A DNA stretch of 64,000 nt from Trichomonas vaginalis G3 (Eukaryota; Parabasalia; Trichomonadida; Trichomonadidae), in NCBI RefSeq assembly GCF_026262505.1, contig NC_067206.1, forward strand, positions 1,798,001-1,862,000, written 5' to 3'. The notes beneath the pieces are model-generated. The model did not search any database. It had not been told where the DNA came from and was given only the letters and a program-made list of their open reading frames with translations. Position 1 is the stretch's first letter; each line of letters starts with the position of its first letter. This document shows, in pieces, positions 39,693 to 51,157 of this stretch. A program made the position numbers and the translations under genes.

Positions 39693-40332
39693 AACAGAAA
39701 TTCATCAAAAGTGACAGCTCTCAATTTTTTGACATTTGTAAATTCTAAATTGAATGAGAAAAATGAAATAATACTAAGCATAATACAATATTCTAGATTT
39801 AATTATAATTAGGAAAAAGTTAGTTTTGAGAGTACTTTTCATAGGCATATAGAATGAAATCTTCTGAAAAATAATATCACATAAACTCATATTATTTTCT
39901 AATATATAACTATTTGATATAAAAATCAAATTCAATGATCTGAAAAGCGAAGGATAAACCTCAAAATTTACGAATATAATGAGTGGGAATAGGCGTAAAG
40001 CAAAAATTGATATTTCATATGGTTTTATGATAGATAAGCATTATATTCCCACTCATTATATTCGTAAATTTTGAGGTTTATCCTTCGCTTTTCAGATCAT
40101 TGAATTTGATTTTTATATAAAATAGTTATATATTAGAAAATAATATGAGTTTATGTGATATTATTTTTCAGAAGATTTTGTGTTCTTCTTCAAAATTTTG
40201 CTTTTTTATTAAAAAGAATCTTTACAAAATATACATTTACTTTAATTAATATTTAAAAACGTGCTCTATCAAAAGTTCCAAAAATTCAATATTTTAGCTT
40301 TTCTGAGGTGTCACTTTTGATGAATTTCTGTT
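39693..40332. mobile_element. 640-bp MITE-like element with 24-bp TIRs and TA flanks
   Basis: AACAGAAATTCATCAAAAGT plus GACA at 39693-39716 is perfectly inverted at 40309-40332, and TA lies directly outside both ends (39691-39692, 40333-40334). TA duplication is the mark of Tc1/mariner transposition, and mariner elements (Tvmar) are known in T. vaginalis. There is no transposase ORF, so it is non-autonomous. Confidence 0.72.
39857..40178. repeat. Large inverted repeat, 135-bp arms, 52-bp loop
   Basis: Arms 39857-39991 and 40044-40178 are nearly perfect reverse complements (for example GATCTGAAAAGCGAAGGATA against TATCCTTCGCTTTTCAGATC). It lies inside the MITE and could form a long cruciform or RNA hairpin. 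Confidence 0.92.
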
Positions 40333-40334
40333 TA

Positions 40335-40957
40335 CAACATATTCTTATTTTAAATATGATATTATCCTTAGAAATCACACTAGAATATATTTAAATCAAC
40401 TTTTAAAAAGTTCGAATCCTGCGCGTCTCACTTTTTAAATTTTCCAAAAGGAAAATTATATTCTCCTAAAATGAAAACAATTTTCCGAATTGACATCCTT
40501 AATCAAATCATTTTTATAACTTAAAATCGAATTTATCTAAAAAAATATCTTCAATATCTTCTCAAAAATTGATTTCTTAAGTAATTGATAGATTATTCAA
40601 ATATACTCATTTTGTTATAAAACATTGATGATTTGATTAATCACAACATTCAAATCGTCTATCAATTTCAATGAATGCCTCCACAAAAATTGAAAAACAT
40701 CACAATTAGCATCGTTTTTTATAAATTTACGAAAATTAGAAATTGTTAACTTTATTGAAGTGAGAATTAAGTCAATTTAATTTAAAATGCGGCCATGATA
40801 TCTTTGAAAATTTGTATCCGGATAAGCAAATCATTAGAATATTCAATTTGACTAGTTTCCCAATGTAGTTATGGCAAATTGAGAATCGTAAATTGAAAAA
40901 AATATTGAGAAGCATCTAACTGACTTTTTCAGAGATTTTTTGATAAAGGTTTTCTTA
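40335..40957. other. Host intergenic upstream of the carrier gene, no gene seen
   Basis: AT-rich spacer of about 620 bp leading to the Inr of the AEC-family gene. Nothing else recognised. Confidence 0.55.
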
Positions 40958-40966
40958 TCATTCATA
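40958..40966 (+). promoter_or_regulatory. Trichomonad initiator (Inr) of the AEC-family gene
   Basis: TCATTCATA directly precedes the ATG at 40967. TCATT fits TCA+1Py(T/A) with the A 7 nt from the start codon. This decides the start in favour of MAYDLN. Confidence 0.7.
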
Positions 40967-41965
40967 ATGGCTTACGACTTGAATCATATTGCATGTGTAG
41001 GTTCATCACTTGTAACATCAATGATATTGGGATTTATATGTGTAAAAAGCAATCTTTATCCATGGAAAAAGATTCCAATGCTGAATAAATATAATTTTCA
41101 ATCATTTCTCTTTGTTCTTTTATTCAAATTTCCTGCTTACAAAACATTCAGCGGTTACAACATGTATCCATTCATAATTCTATCTATTTCACACGTTATT
41201 ATGCATTTATTGTTCTCGATAATGTTCTTATTCCCATCTATTAATGAGGGACAGATTTTCATTTCAACTCTTATGCCTGCAACGTATGTGAATTACATCA
41301 CAATAGGAATACCAATCTTTAGAGCACTTTGGGGAAAGGATAATCTTATTTTCGTATCGATGATGATATTATGCAATGAAACAATTATTGCACCAATGTA
41401 TTTCCTTGAGGCCGGACTTTTTAATCATTATTTAATCAATAAATTTCATGACTCGAACCATGAGCCAAGAGAAAGTATAAAATCTACATTTTTTACTGGT
41501 ATCTTATGGAATATATTTACATCACCTATTAATTTGTCAATGATTACTGGTTTAATTTTCTCTGTTGTTGGAAAAGGTGTCCCTACATATTTTGCAAGAA
41601 TTGTAAAGATAGGTGCTGATGGAGTTCTTTGTGTAACGTTATTTTGTATTGGAGGATTTGTTGCAAGTCATAATATACTGATTCGAAATTGGAAACGTTT
41701 TATTTTTAGTATTTTATTGGAGTTTTTTATATTCCCTATGATAAACGGCTTAATGGCATGGCTATTCCATTTGGAATCTGCAATTTGCAGATGCTGTTTG
41801 TTAATGACAACCTTGCCATGCGTTTTTTCATGCTATTTTATGGCCGAAAATAATGGAGATGGATCAGAAACAGCAACACAAATGATATTTTGGACAATGA
41901 TACTTTTCCTTCCTGTATTGTTTGCATGGATATTGTTGCTAGATTATTTGAAGATCTTTGTTTGA
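40967..41965 (+). CDS. Auxin efflux carrier (AEC/PIN-like) family membrane transporter, 332 aa
   Basis: A polytopic membrane protein with about 10 hydrophobic segments in two halves: VGSSLVTSMILGFICV, FQSFLFVLLFKFP, FIILSISHVIMHLLFSIMFL and ATYVNYITIGIPIFRALWG in the first, and FTGILWNIFTSPINLSMITG, GADGVLCVTLFCIGGFVAS and ATQMIFWTMILFLPVLFAWI in the second. A polar central loop (HDSNHEPRES) divides them. This is the AEC fold; members export small organic anions. The substrate is unknown, and trichomonads have several members. Start chosen by the Inr just upstream. It converges with the initiator-binding gene. Confidence 0.85.
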   Translation: MAYDLNHIACVGSSLVTSMILGFICVKSNLYPWKKIPMLNKYNFQSFLFVLLFKFPAYKTFSGYNMYPFIILSISHVIMHLLFSIMFLFPSINEGQIFISTLMPATYVNYITIGIPIFRALWGKDNLIFVSMMILCNETIIAPMYFLEAGLFNHYLINKFHDSNHEPRESIKSTFFTGILWNIFTSPINLSMITGLIFSVVGKGVPTYFARIVKIGADGVLCVTLFCIGGFVASHNILIRNWKRFIFSILLEFFIFPMINGLMAWLFHLESAICRCCLLMTTLPCVFSCYFMAENNGDGSETATQMIFWTMILFLPVLFAWILLLDYLKIFV

Positions 41966-42256
41966 AATTAAAAAAATTTTTATGGAAAAAAAAATCTCGA
42001 GGCTCTTGCCTGCTCATATTTAACTTTTGCTATCCAGTGCATGTTATACGCATGATGTGTAATAGAAAGCCACATATCACAATGTCCACATACAATAAGG
42101 GCAACATTCAAAGTTACCTCTAACGGCTTTAGAGACAAGCACCACTTACATCGCTTTTGTATTTTTTTTTTGAAAGAAGATCAGAATAAATATCTGAATT
42201 AAAAAAAATTTAAAATTTATAACAAATAGAAATGAACAATTTAGAACAGGAAAAAA

Positions 42257-42793
42257 TTAAAAATTAAAAGAAGTAAAATTCGCATAATCAAACTCTGGGG
42301 AATCAATGATATCCCAGAAGTCGTTTGACTCAGGAACTATTTTCTCGATTGGATCGGCCATCATGTAAACTTGAGGTTCTTGTCTGTTCATATTTATTCT
42401 AACTGACCATTCTTTGAGATCCAATCCCTTATACTGGTAAGTGTTCAAAATGTCAGAAAGGTGCTTTGAAACTATTTTCTGGGAGTTTATATTCATATAC
42501 CCAAGGGCACGGAAAGAGCCATTAACAGAGGATTTGCACTTCCCAAGTAATTGGCTTAATCTCTGAACGCAGATAAAAACACCATTAGGAATCCAAATTA
42601 TCCCGCAAGCAATGCACCTTTTGATGTCATCAGAGCTTCCTTGAATACAAAAATCTTTGAGCAATTCTAATTTTTTTGAAAAAACTACTGTGTTAATACC
42701 TCTTTTGGTCTTTAAAACTTCTCCAATAAGAAGCTCCTTGAGTGATTTGAGTTGTTTGTGATCAATTGGAGAGAGTGGTGCATTATAGTTCAT
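42257..42793 (-). CDS. Initiator-binding domain (IBD, IBP39-like) transcription factor, 178 aa
   Basis: The diagnostic core is CIACGIIWIPNGVFICVQRL followed by LLGKCKSSVNGSFRALGYM, the winged-helix DNA-binding domain that in IBP39 recognises the Inr of trichomonad promoters. The N-terminal 50 residues are helical (LKSLKELLIGEVLKTKRG). The C-terminal 60 residues are acidic (DFWDIIDSPEFDYANFTSFNF) and could be an activation segment or a contact for RNA polymerase II (inferred). It is shorter than IBP39, lacking most of its C-terminal domain. It belongs to a family with many members in T. vaginalis. Confidence 0.88.
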   Translation of the reverse strand: MNYNAPLSPIDHKQLKSLKELLIGEVLKTKRGINTVVFSKKLELLKDFCIQGSSDDIKRCIACGIIWIPNGVFICVQRLSQLLGKCKSSVNGSFRALGYMNINSQKIVSKHLSDILNTYQYKGLDLKEWSVRINMNRQEPQVYMMADPIEKIVPESNDFWDIIDSPEFDYANFTSFNF

Positions 42794-42803
42794 TGTAATA
42801 ATG
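42794..42803 (-). promoter_or_regulatory. Trichomonad initiator (Inr) of the IBD gene
   Basis: On the - strand the sequence is TCATTATTAC then ATG. TCATT fits TCA+1Py(T/A), with the A 8 nt upstream of the start. The gene of an Inr-binding protein thus itself has an Inr, with a second TCATTT just upstream. Confidence 0.68.
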
Positions 42804-43391
42804 AAAAATGAATTCTGCGGGTATCAGAAAAACATGAGTTTTGAATATTATTGAAACAACGTAGTGACCATTTAGACCGATATACTAAATAGAGAATATT
42901 CGAAAAGAAAAATAGACCTATCATTTTGAATTGATTTGAATTTTTGAGATGGTATTGAATTTGCACAATTTCAAAAATGCTGTAGCTAGAAGATTGATAG
43001 AATTCGAAGAATGTTTTGTCTGAGCACATATATTGTGAGAGTTATAGATTGAATACAAATTCAAAAATAAATTGAAATATATAGATAATGTGTTTTGATA
43101 GCCTGATAAAAATGAATTTTTGAATATTACACAAAAATTGAAAGTATTTTTTAAAAGAAGAATAATATTAGTGAAAACATCTTATGCATTAAATTAACAA
43201 AAAATATTTGAAAAGATATTGAATTTCAATATTTGCGGCTATTTTATTTTTGTTTGAAAATATTGATAATATGCATTTTGTATTTTAACAGATATTGTAA
43301 CATATATATAAAGAAAGATAGATAAATTTTGATATCGGTGGAAGAATATCGGAAATAAATTATATCCCTAATTAATTTAATATACGAGGAT

Positions 43392-43392
<1 letters not shown>
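42804..43392. other. Host intergenic before Polinton C, no gene seen
   Basis: AT-rich, ending in ATACGAGGATC and then the 36-base A run at the tip of Polinton C. Confidence 0.55.
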
Positions 43393-43430
<38 letters not shown>

Positions 43431-43481
43431 TAGTGGGGCTTCCAGGCACTTCGTGCCTTCTAGCCCTGAGGATGAATGAGT

Positions 43482-43950
43482 ATAAATGAAGTCTTGACAA
43501 AACATTTACGATGAAGTCTTGACAAAACATTTACGATGAAGTCTTGACAAAGTCTTTACGAAGAAGTCTTGACAAAGTCTTTACGAAGAAATCTCAACAA
43601 AACATTTACGAAGAAGTCTTGACAAAACATTTACGATGAAGTCTTGACAAAGTCTTTACGAAGAAGTCTTGACAAAGTCTTTATGAAGAAATCTCAACAA
43701 AACATTTACGAAGAAGTCTTGACAAAACATTTACGATGAAGTCTTGACAAAGTCTTTACGAAGAAGTCTTGACAAAGTCTTTATGAAGAAATCTCAACAA
43801 AACATTTACGAAGAAGTCTTGACAAAACATTTACGATGAAGTCTTGACAAAACATTTACGATGAAGTCTTGACAAAATATTTACGATGAAGTCTTGACAA
43901 AGTCTTTACGAAGAAATCTCAACAAAGTCTTTACGATGAAATCTTAACAA
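43482..43950 (+). repeat. 25-bp repeat array, Polinton C left
   Basis: About 19 units of AAGTCTTGACAAAACATTTACG(A)-type, mixing two unit classes (AAAACATTTACG and AAAGTCTTTACG). A higher-order unit of four to five 25-mers recurs. A second block of about 9 units lies at 44180-44395. Confidence 0.9.
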
Positions 43951-43997
43951 AACATAGACAAGAAAGTTCATGAGTGTAAATGACCCAAAAATATATT

Positions 43998-44130
43998 TTA
44001 GGGTAGAAGGGTATATCTACCCCGTTTTCTACCCTCATTTCTACCCTCTTGAATTTTCATGAAATTTACACCAAAAATATATTTTAGGGTAGAAGGGTAT
44101 ATCTACCCCGTTTTCTACCCTCATTTCTAC
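43998..44130. repeat. Two hairpin modules in the C TIR
   Basis: AGGGTAGAAGGGTATATCTACCCC with ...CATTTCTACCCT forms nested stem-loops. Two direct copies about 85 bp apart, a third inverted at 44405-44455. Internal copies of the same module occur at 56675-56725, 56804-56850, 57950-57998 and 58827-58872. Confidence 0.8.
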
Positions 44131-44566
44131 CCTCTTGAATTTTCATGAAATTTACACCAAAAATATACTACTAGGGTCATTTACGAAGAAATCTCAACAA
44201 AGTCTTTACGATGAAGTCTTGACAAAGTCTTTACGAAGAAGTCTCAACAAAGTCTTTACGAAGAGTCTCAACAAAGTCTTTACGAAGAAGTCTTAACAAA
44301 GTCTTTACGAAGAAGTCTCAACAAAGTCTTTACGAAGAAGTCTTAACAAAGTCTTTACGAAGAAGTCTTGACAAAGTCTTTACGAAGAAATTCATGAAAA
44401 TTCAAGAGGGTAGAAAAGAGGGTAGAAAACGGGGTAGATATACCCTTCTACCCTAAAATATATTTTTGGGTCATTTACACTCATTTACGAAGAAATCTCA
44501 ACAAAGTCTTTACGAAGAAGTCACAATAAAACGTCTGTCAAAAGCCGCTTTTTAACTTCACTTAAA

Positions 44567-47500
44567 ATGCCACGTAAGCTACGTAAGAATATACGTAAGA
44601 GGAAGAGAGCATTGAAACATCCAATAGTAAAACTGACACCACAACAACAGTTGCAACAACAAATGCTGAATGACCCCACTATGTTGCAACAAATGTCAAG
44701 CAATCCTATGCTTTTAAACCGAGTTGTTGGTGCACAGAGTGGAGGTTTAAGAGCGGCACTTTTAGCGAAAATGGCAGGCTATGGTGGAGCTGCAGACGGA
44801 ACAGCCTATAACCCTCAAAGTCAAATGAATTTGAGTTCACTCAAAAATCAAATAACAGATGTCAAAAAGTCAAACATAGACATACAGAAGCAAATAGGTG
44901 AAAACGAAAAGAAACTAGAATATGACAGACACACAAAGAAACTCAATGAGTTAAACGTAGAGAAAAAGAAGAAAGAAGAACAACTGAAAGAACTAAGTAC
45001 AGAGGAATATGCAAAAAAAGTGTCAGAAAAAGCAGCAGAAGTAGCAAAAATGGAACAAGATGTCATAAATTTGAAAAACCATACTACTCAATATAAAGTA
45101 CTGAAAGATGAAGAGATAAAACAAAAAGCCCTGAAGACATATATGGATAGCGATGAGTATAAAAAAGAAGTTGAAGCAACTGTAAAGGCAGAAAAACTTT
45201 TACAGTTGCAAAACCAAACCGTACAGTATGAAAACTTAGCACAAGAAAGTAAAAATAACGACGCGGCTATGCAAAAGGCAATGAAAAGCGCAGAATATAT
45301 AAAAGCTAACAATGACTGGTTAGATGCCCAAGCCAACGCTAAAGCAGCCCAACTCATAGGGTCAATAAGGACAAAAATACAAGCGGATGAAGACAGTTCA
45401 AATGAAGTTTTAACAAATGCTGACTTTAAGAACGCCTTCGAAGCTCTTCATAGTAAGGTGAAACAAGTGAACGATTTCTCATCTGGAAAGAAACTGAAGT
45501 CTGAAGGTTTCGACAAAGAGTTAAAAGAAGTAGCACAAAATATGACGAAAATAACAGATGCAGCAACGAGACAGGCAGTTCAAAGTGCCTATGACGCCGT
45601 TAGAGCAACTGTTGTGAAAAGTCAAGAAAAAGAGTTACAACAGACCAAAACAGACCTAGTAAATGCTTTCTTAAAAACGAAAAGTCAGGTAGGACATTAC
45701 GCTGCAGATGGAACATATGTGCCAGCTGGTGGAACTTATATACCACCAAACCCTCCAAGAGAAGCACCTGCACCAGGACTACCTAGAACATTTACATCGT
45801 CACATGGACACAGACACAGGCATGCACAACAACCAGCACAACAACCACCTCCACAACCAGCACAACAACCAACACAACAACCAGCACAGCAACCAACAGT
45901 TCAAAACCCTGCACAACAACAACCACAAACAGAGCAAGGACATAAAAGAAGTAGAGAACAAGGAAACCAAGAATTCTTAAAAATGCTTAAAGAAAGTGTG
46001 GTTTCCCAGATACTGTTGACTTTAGTGACAGATATAAAGAAGCTATTAGAAAGTTCAAGGATGGAAATACTGACCCGAACCTATTTAGCTTTATGGCTCA
46101 GCACCAAAACGGATATAATCTCAAACCTGGAAAATACAAGCTCGCTAAGGGATATGATTTAATAGCATATCATCCAAATGACATGGATGAATTTACTCCG
46201 AGATATTTGATGTCAGAGCTAAATGACAATTCAACTTTCGTCATGAAACGCGTAAAAAATAGAGACGGAACGAAAGAACAAAAGCTTATGAATGCGGATG
46301 ACGTAGATAGGGAAATTGTTGAAAACGGTCTCGGAATATATGAAATGCCAGCAGATGAGGTACAAGAAACTCCACAGGAAGAAGTTCAGATACAACCAGA
46401 CATGGAAGAAATAGTTCAGCAACAACAGCTAGAAGAGCCTGAAGGAAACGAACAAGTCCTTCCTTTGGAAACTAACTTCACAGAACTAGATGAAGATTTG
46501 GAACAGCGAAAAATCTTGACCCTCAACAAGAGTATGCGGAGAATATGGAATATTTCAAGAGTCTAAAAAAAATTCGGCTGACATAGTAGAAGAATATCGA
46601 AAAATGTTTGCCGACATACAAAAGACTCCAACATCAGATGAAAATATCCAGCATAGAATGGAAGAACTGAAAAAAAATGTACACAAATACAACAACCCTT
46701 TTTACTTACGAGCATTTAACGTTCAATCTTCGGATGAACTCGGTGAAAATAAAAGGTTAAATTTCAAGAAAACATATAGAAATGAAACATTGTTTAAAGT
46801 TCATTCAGAACCTAACCAAGATGGAAACAAACCTACTTTTGTTTCTGCAGACGATGGAACTACAATGAGATGGGGTCATAAAGCTAACCCGGATAGGTGG
46901 TTCATAAACTTACAACCTCAATTCCAAGAAGTTGTAGACGCAATGGAAGTCAATGGTGAACCAGATATAGCTGGTATTTTAAGCGCGGCTTTAATGCCAT
47001 TGAAAGATATGAAACATGCAGATATTTTGGACCAGTATGAAATGAACATGGCTGATGGAAATATAACACCTGACGTTCTAGAACATTTATCTCAAAGAAC
47101 TACACAGAACCATAGAGATGGTATATTTGGTGAAGAGTTTAGAAAGAAAGTTAGGGAGGGAGAAGGAAGAGAACCTATTGTACATGACCTTGCAAACGAA
47201 AGTTTACAAAATGTCATAAAAACTTACTTTGCAGACAATGAACGAGAAGGGATGAATATTTAAGAAAACTCAAATGGACAGTACCAAATGAAATGTTAGT
47301 ATTGAAAAACATGTTCCTTGACAAAATAAAACCAACTACAGAAATAAACGACGCAAGACTGAAAGATTGGGTAAAAGCTTTCCCATTCACAAAAGATATA
47401 GTTGGTAACATGGAAAGAAAACCAGAATGGCTACAAAAACATATATTTGGAAACGAGCATATTCCATATGGACAGGCACTGTTTGAAGAGCTTGAACCGG

Positions 47501-47762
47501 AAACTCAGGAAAGAGTCATGCAAACAATACGCGAAGACTCAAATACAGACTATGACAAACTCTTTCTAGGATATAGGTTACCTGAGATGGGCGACCAGAG
47601 CCAAAAGGCAAAAAGGACATGGGAAATTTGCAACATACTAGATGAACATAATGCAAAGATGCAACAACTTCAAGCAGAGGGCAATGAAGGAAAAAGAAGA
47701 GTTAAAAACTCAGTCAGGAAGAAAGTAAAGCTTGGTCCAGTGGGTTCTATTATGACATATAA
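44567..47762 (+). pseudogene. Large basic/coiled-coil Polinton protein (broken), C
   Basis: Same product as 13041-16258 and nearly identical over most of its length, with a longer Pro/Gln linker (AQQPAQQPPPQPAQQP). Basic N-terminus, long coiled coil and a globular C-terminal third are all visible. Interrupted several times. Confidence 0.75.
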
Positions 47763-47793
47763 ATCCAACTATTCTATATTTTACTCATATGAA

Positions 47794-49400
47794 ATGTACG
47801 CCGCTCAGAATATAACGCCAACAGTTTTGGATGCTATGAATGGAAATGTTTCCGAATGGTATAACGAATGCGACAATGCCATTAGAAGGTCAGAAATAGT
47901 TCCTGGAACTTACGAATATACAACTGCTGTTTCTTATGGAAACGTAGGTGAGTTTGGAGAAGGTTCTTCAACAACAGTAGATATTGCTTGCGACAGGTTT
48001 CATATTATTTCTATTGACAACTCTTTCTTATACGTGGAACAAGACATTGAAATAAAACCTTCTGCCAAGTTGTCTGACAAGAAAGGTTGCAATGGAATTT
48101 TCTATGTCGGATACCAATATGCTCCAGAAGTTTTCATGGGATATAAGATATATTCTAACTCTGACTTAGTTCAAACAGTAACATGGGCAAACTATGAATG
48201 GTTCGCTTTGAGAAACTCAGTACAACCACAAGCTAGAGAACAAACAGACCAGTATGCAACTATTGAGAAAATAAGAAGACTTGACCCTAACGTTCCAGGA
48301 GTTTATGTTAACCTTTCTGGACAAAATGCAGCAGCAGTAACCAAAGTAAAATTGAAACTTAGAGTTCCTTTGTCATCTTTCCTCATCTTCAGGTTTTTAA
48401 GATACTTGCCAAACTGGGCAGGAAAAATTTCTATCGAACTCACTCCAAGCAAAAATAACTTAGTCATTGCACCAACACAAGACCCATTCACTCTTACAGA
48501 CGTAAAGGGAGCAAATCAAACGTCATTCGCCGAATTTTGCAAAGACAAAGTTGACTTAGACTTTGGTTTCTCAAACTCAACACTGAAGTAAACTACTACT
48601 TCAATGCTGCTGGAACTGCTTGGGACCCAGTTAAGTTCACATGCGAAAAGTTTGAATGCAAGAAATAGAAAGCAGACTTGCAGTCTATATGTTGGACCCA
48701 GATATTTCAAATGCTTTAGCTGCCAAATATATTGCAGTTCCACTTATGTTCCCTATACACCAAATATCTGTCAAAGACTTTGCAGGTGAAGTTGGGAAAC
48801 CAAAGTGCTGACCCAGGTGCAAGAACAGATATTGCTTTGACAACTGCAATGAAACATGCAGATACTATGTTTGTACTGTTCAGACGAACTATAAATGACT
48901 ATTTCTTGTTTCTACAACCCTGGTATTAAATACCATATAAACATAGATGGCAAATACTATCCAAGAGAAGAATATTCTACAGTTGAGGATATGAGGTCAT
49001 ACAACTTGACATTAGATGCTATGAACTTTAACAACAACTTCACAACAACCATTAACCCTGAAATGCAAAGTTCTATTATGCCATATGTGAAAGTATGGAC
49101 CCATACAGGAGCTCAAAACACTCAATATACAAATGGAGACCGTTCAAACTTTTGGCTTGGCATTCCATTTGCTGACTCAGAAGACTTATGGGTGGTATTT
49201 CAACTGTTGGTACTGTACAAATACAATATACTGGTGACAGAGACGGTCCAGATGAACTGAGAGCAAAGAAGTTTACAAAACCAATAGCACTTTTCACGGA
49301 AGATGCTCTTTTGAAGATTCGTTCGATGAAACCTGCTGGGGCTCCTCAGATTGGTATAACGACAGCTTCCATCGAGCAGATTTTGGCAGCAGGTCAGTAA
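47794..49400 (+). pseudogene. Major capsid protein candidate, double jelly-roll type (broken), C
   Basis: Nearly identical to 16291-17891 in B and, as there, overlaps an antisense gene at its 3' end. Interrupted. Identification by size, beta-rich composition and place in the element. Confidence 0.7.
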
Positions 49401-49713
49401 GTTGTTCTTGAACTGACTTCTCTCCGTCAAATATTGACAGTACGCCAGTTTTGACATAAAATTGTATTATAAACTTTCCTTTAGAAATATCTGTAAGTTT
49501 TGTTGTTATATTTTTGTCAACGTCAAGAACTTTCACCATCTCGGTTATACCAACTTTCTTTGCTTTATGAAAATATTTTGGTTCAGCAAAGACTGCTATT
49601 CTATAACATTTTCCATTGTTTGTGTAAAGAACTACTCTGTCAATGAACTTGTATTGTTTGTGTGTGTAAACTTTGTTCTGCTTCAATTCGAAGAGATACT
49701 CGAATACGTCCAT
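49294..49713 (-). CDS. Small antisense Polinton protein, 139 aa (C)
   Basis: Open frame beginning MDVFEYLFELKQNKVYTHKQ and ending QQVSSNESSKEHLP. The last 36 codons are antisense to the capsid gene, so that overlap is under double constraint. Starts 18 bp from the divergent next gene. Unknown function. Confidence 0.7.
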   Translation of the reverse strand: MDVFEYLFELKQNKVYTHKQYKFIDRVVLYTNNGKCYRIAVFAEPKYFHKAKKVGITEMVKVLDVDKNITTKLTDISKGKFIIQFYVKTGVLSIFDGEKSVQEQLTDLLPKSARWKLSLYQSEEPQQVSSNESSKEHLP

Positions 49714-49731
49714 CTTTTTATTCTAAGTAAA

Positions 49732-50314
49732 ATGTCATTTCCGAAAAATAGAAGCGTGAGTGTTTCAAAAGGTTTAATGGCGGTGGCAGATGTGAAGTTA
49801 AATTCACCAACTCAAACAAACAGTCAAAGTGTTGTTGTCAATGTCAAAGAAAGAGATGTTGAAGTGGGGAAACCATACGAAGACCAAGATGGTATAACAA
49901 TAGTTCCTGTAAAAGAACAACCAACATACCCTGAAGTTAGCAGAGACTTAAGTTCTGTTGCAGATATTCGAAATGACTACCAACAACTTAAAGACAAACT
50001 TAAAACTCAGGAGAAGATTTGTCAAGCTTTAGGTATAATGTTAAACTTGGTCGAACACAACCCTGTAAAAGTGAACTCATATGTCATTGCACCTCATGAA
50101 ATTTTGAAAGAACTATTGAAACTTTTGACAGAGGCAGACGATATAAACATCAAAGAAATAGAACCCGACATTGCTTGCTGTGGTGTTTCATATAATGTCA
50201 TTGACAAGATATACGTTATGAAAGGAGGTGAAACGTTGAACTTAAAATATAGTTTCCCAGACGTCATAAAAATATTTTGACGACCACAACATTTCATTAA
50301 AATTTACTTGCTAA
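49732..50314 (+). pseudogene. Polinton protein of about 190 aa, unknown (broken), C
   Basis: Matches 18221-18801. It contains a CCGVSYNVIDKIYVMKGGET stretch that is well kept here. Interrupted close to one end only. Confidence 0.6.
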
Positions 50315-50318
50315 GTAA

Positions 50319-51129
50319 ATGGCAGAAGACATAGTGGTTTATACTATTACGACTAAAAACCCTGAGTCATATAATTCTATAACAAAAACTTACAAAGTCC
50401 TCAAGGACGATATTGTAAACTGACCTTAAACACGATGACGACTAAAGCCTGTTTTGCTCTTTGACACCAGAAGACTTTGTTGTTGTGAATGGTAAAAAAT
50501 ACTCTTTTGAAGATACTTACTCAGATATACCACCAACAGGTTTGTTGACTTATTTAATACTTTAAGGACGGATGTAACATGTGCTGCAACTAGAGCAGGT
50601 TTCATTATGTTTGGATGTCCGACCGAGTTTAGTATAAACGATATGAGCTATAATACAAAACTTATATCTGGTTTTTACTACCAACAGTTTCCTATCACAG
50701 GAAAAGGTGTCATACAAGGTTTGTCTGTTCCATTGACTTTAAGTACACCTATTTTATATATTGTTTCAAACTTAGGTTCAAAGTGCTATTCGAATGTCGA
50801 CAGAAACTACTATGACCAAAAGATACTCATGCGTATAAACAACACTTTCTCTGCTGGTTTGCCTATTGTTCATTCGAATGCAGAGTTTTTCAGCTTTAGT
50901 GAACTCAAACACTTTAGCAAACATAAACTTAACCTTAGTTGACGCAAACTTTGTTTCCTGTAAAACTTTTATGTCCTATGTATTTGTCAATGACGGCAGA
51001 AAGTTTCGAATTGGAAGATGCAACTGGTTGAAAGTATTTGTATTACAAGAACAACTTCAACACACAAATAGCTCAAGAACAACAAATGCAACAAATATAG
51101 CTCAAGAACAACAAATAGCTCAAGAATAA
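50319..51129 (+). pseudogene. Minor capsid/penton candidate (broken), C
   Basis: Matches 18806-19610. The C-terminal tail is a run of QIAQEQQ-like repeats whose number differs from B. Interrupted. Confidence 0.55.
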
Positions 51130-51157
51130 AAAAAATATTTTTTTTTATTTTATAAAA

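Larger units (their letters stand above)
43429..44552 (+). repeat. Left TIR region of Polinton C
   Basis: Same plan as in B but longer, with a terminal hairpin, about 19 units of the 25-bp repeat, two hairpin modules, about 9 more units and a third hairpin module, ending GTCAAAAGCCGCTTTT. The right partner lies outside the window. Confidence 0.85.
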
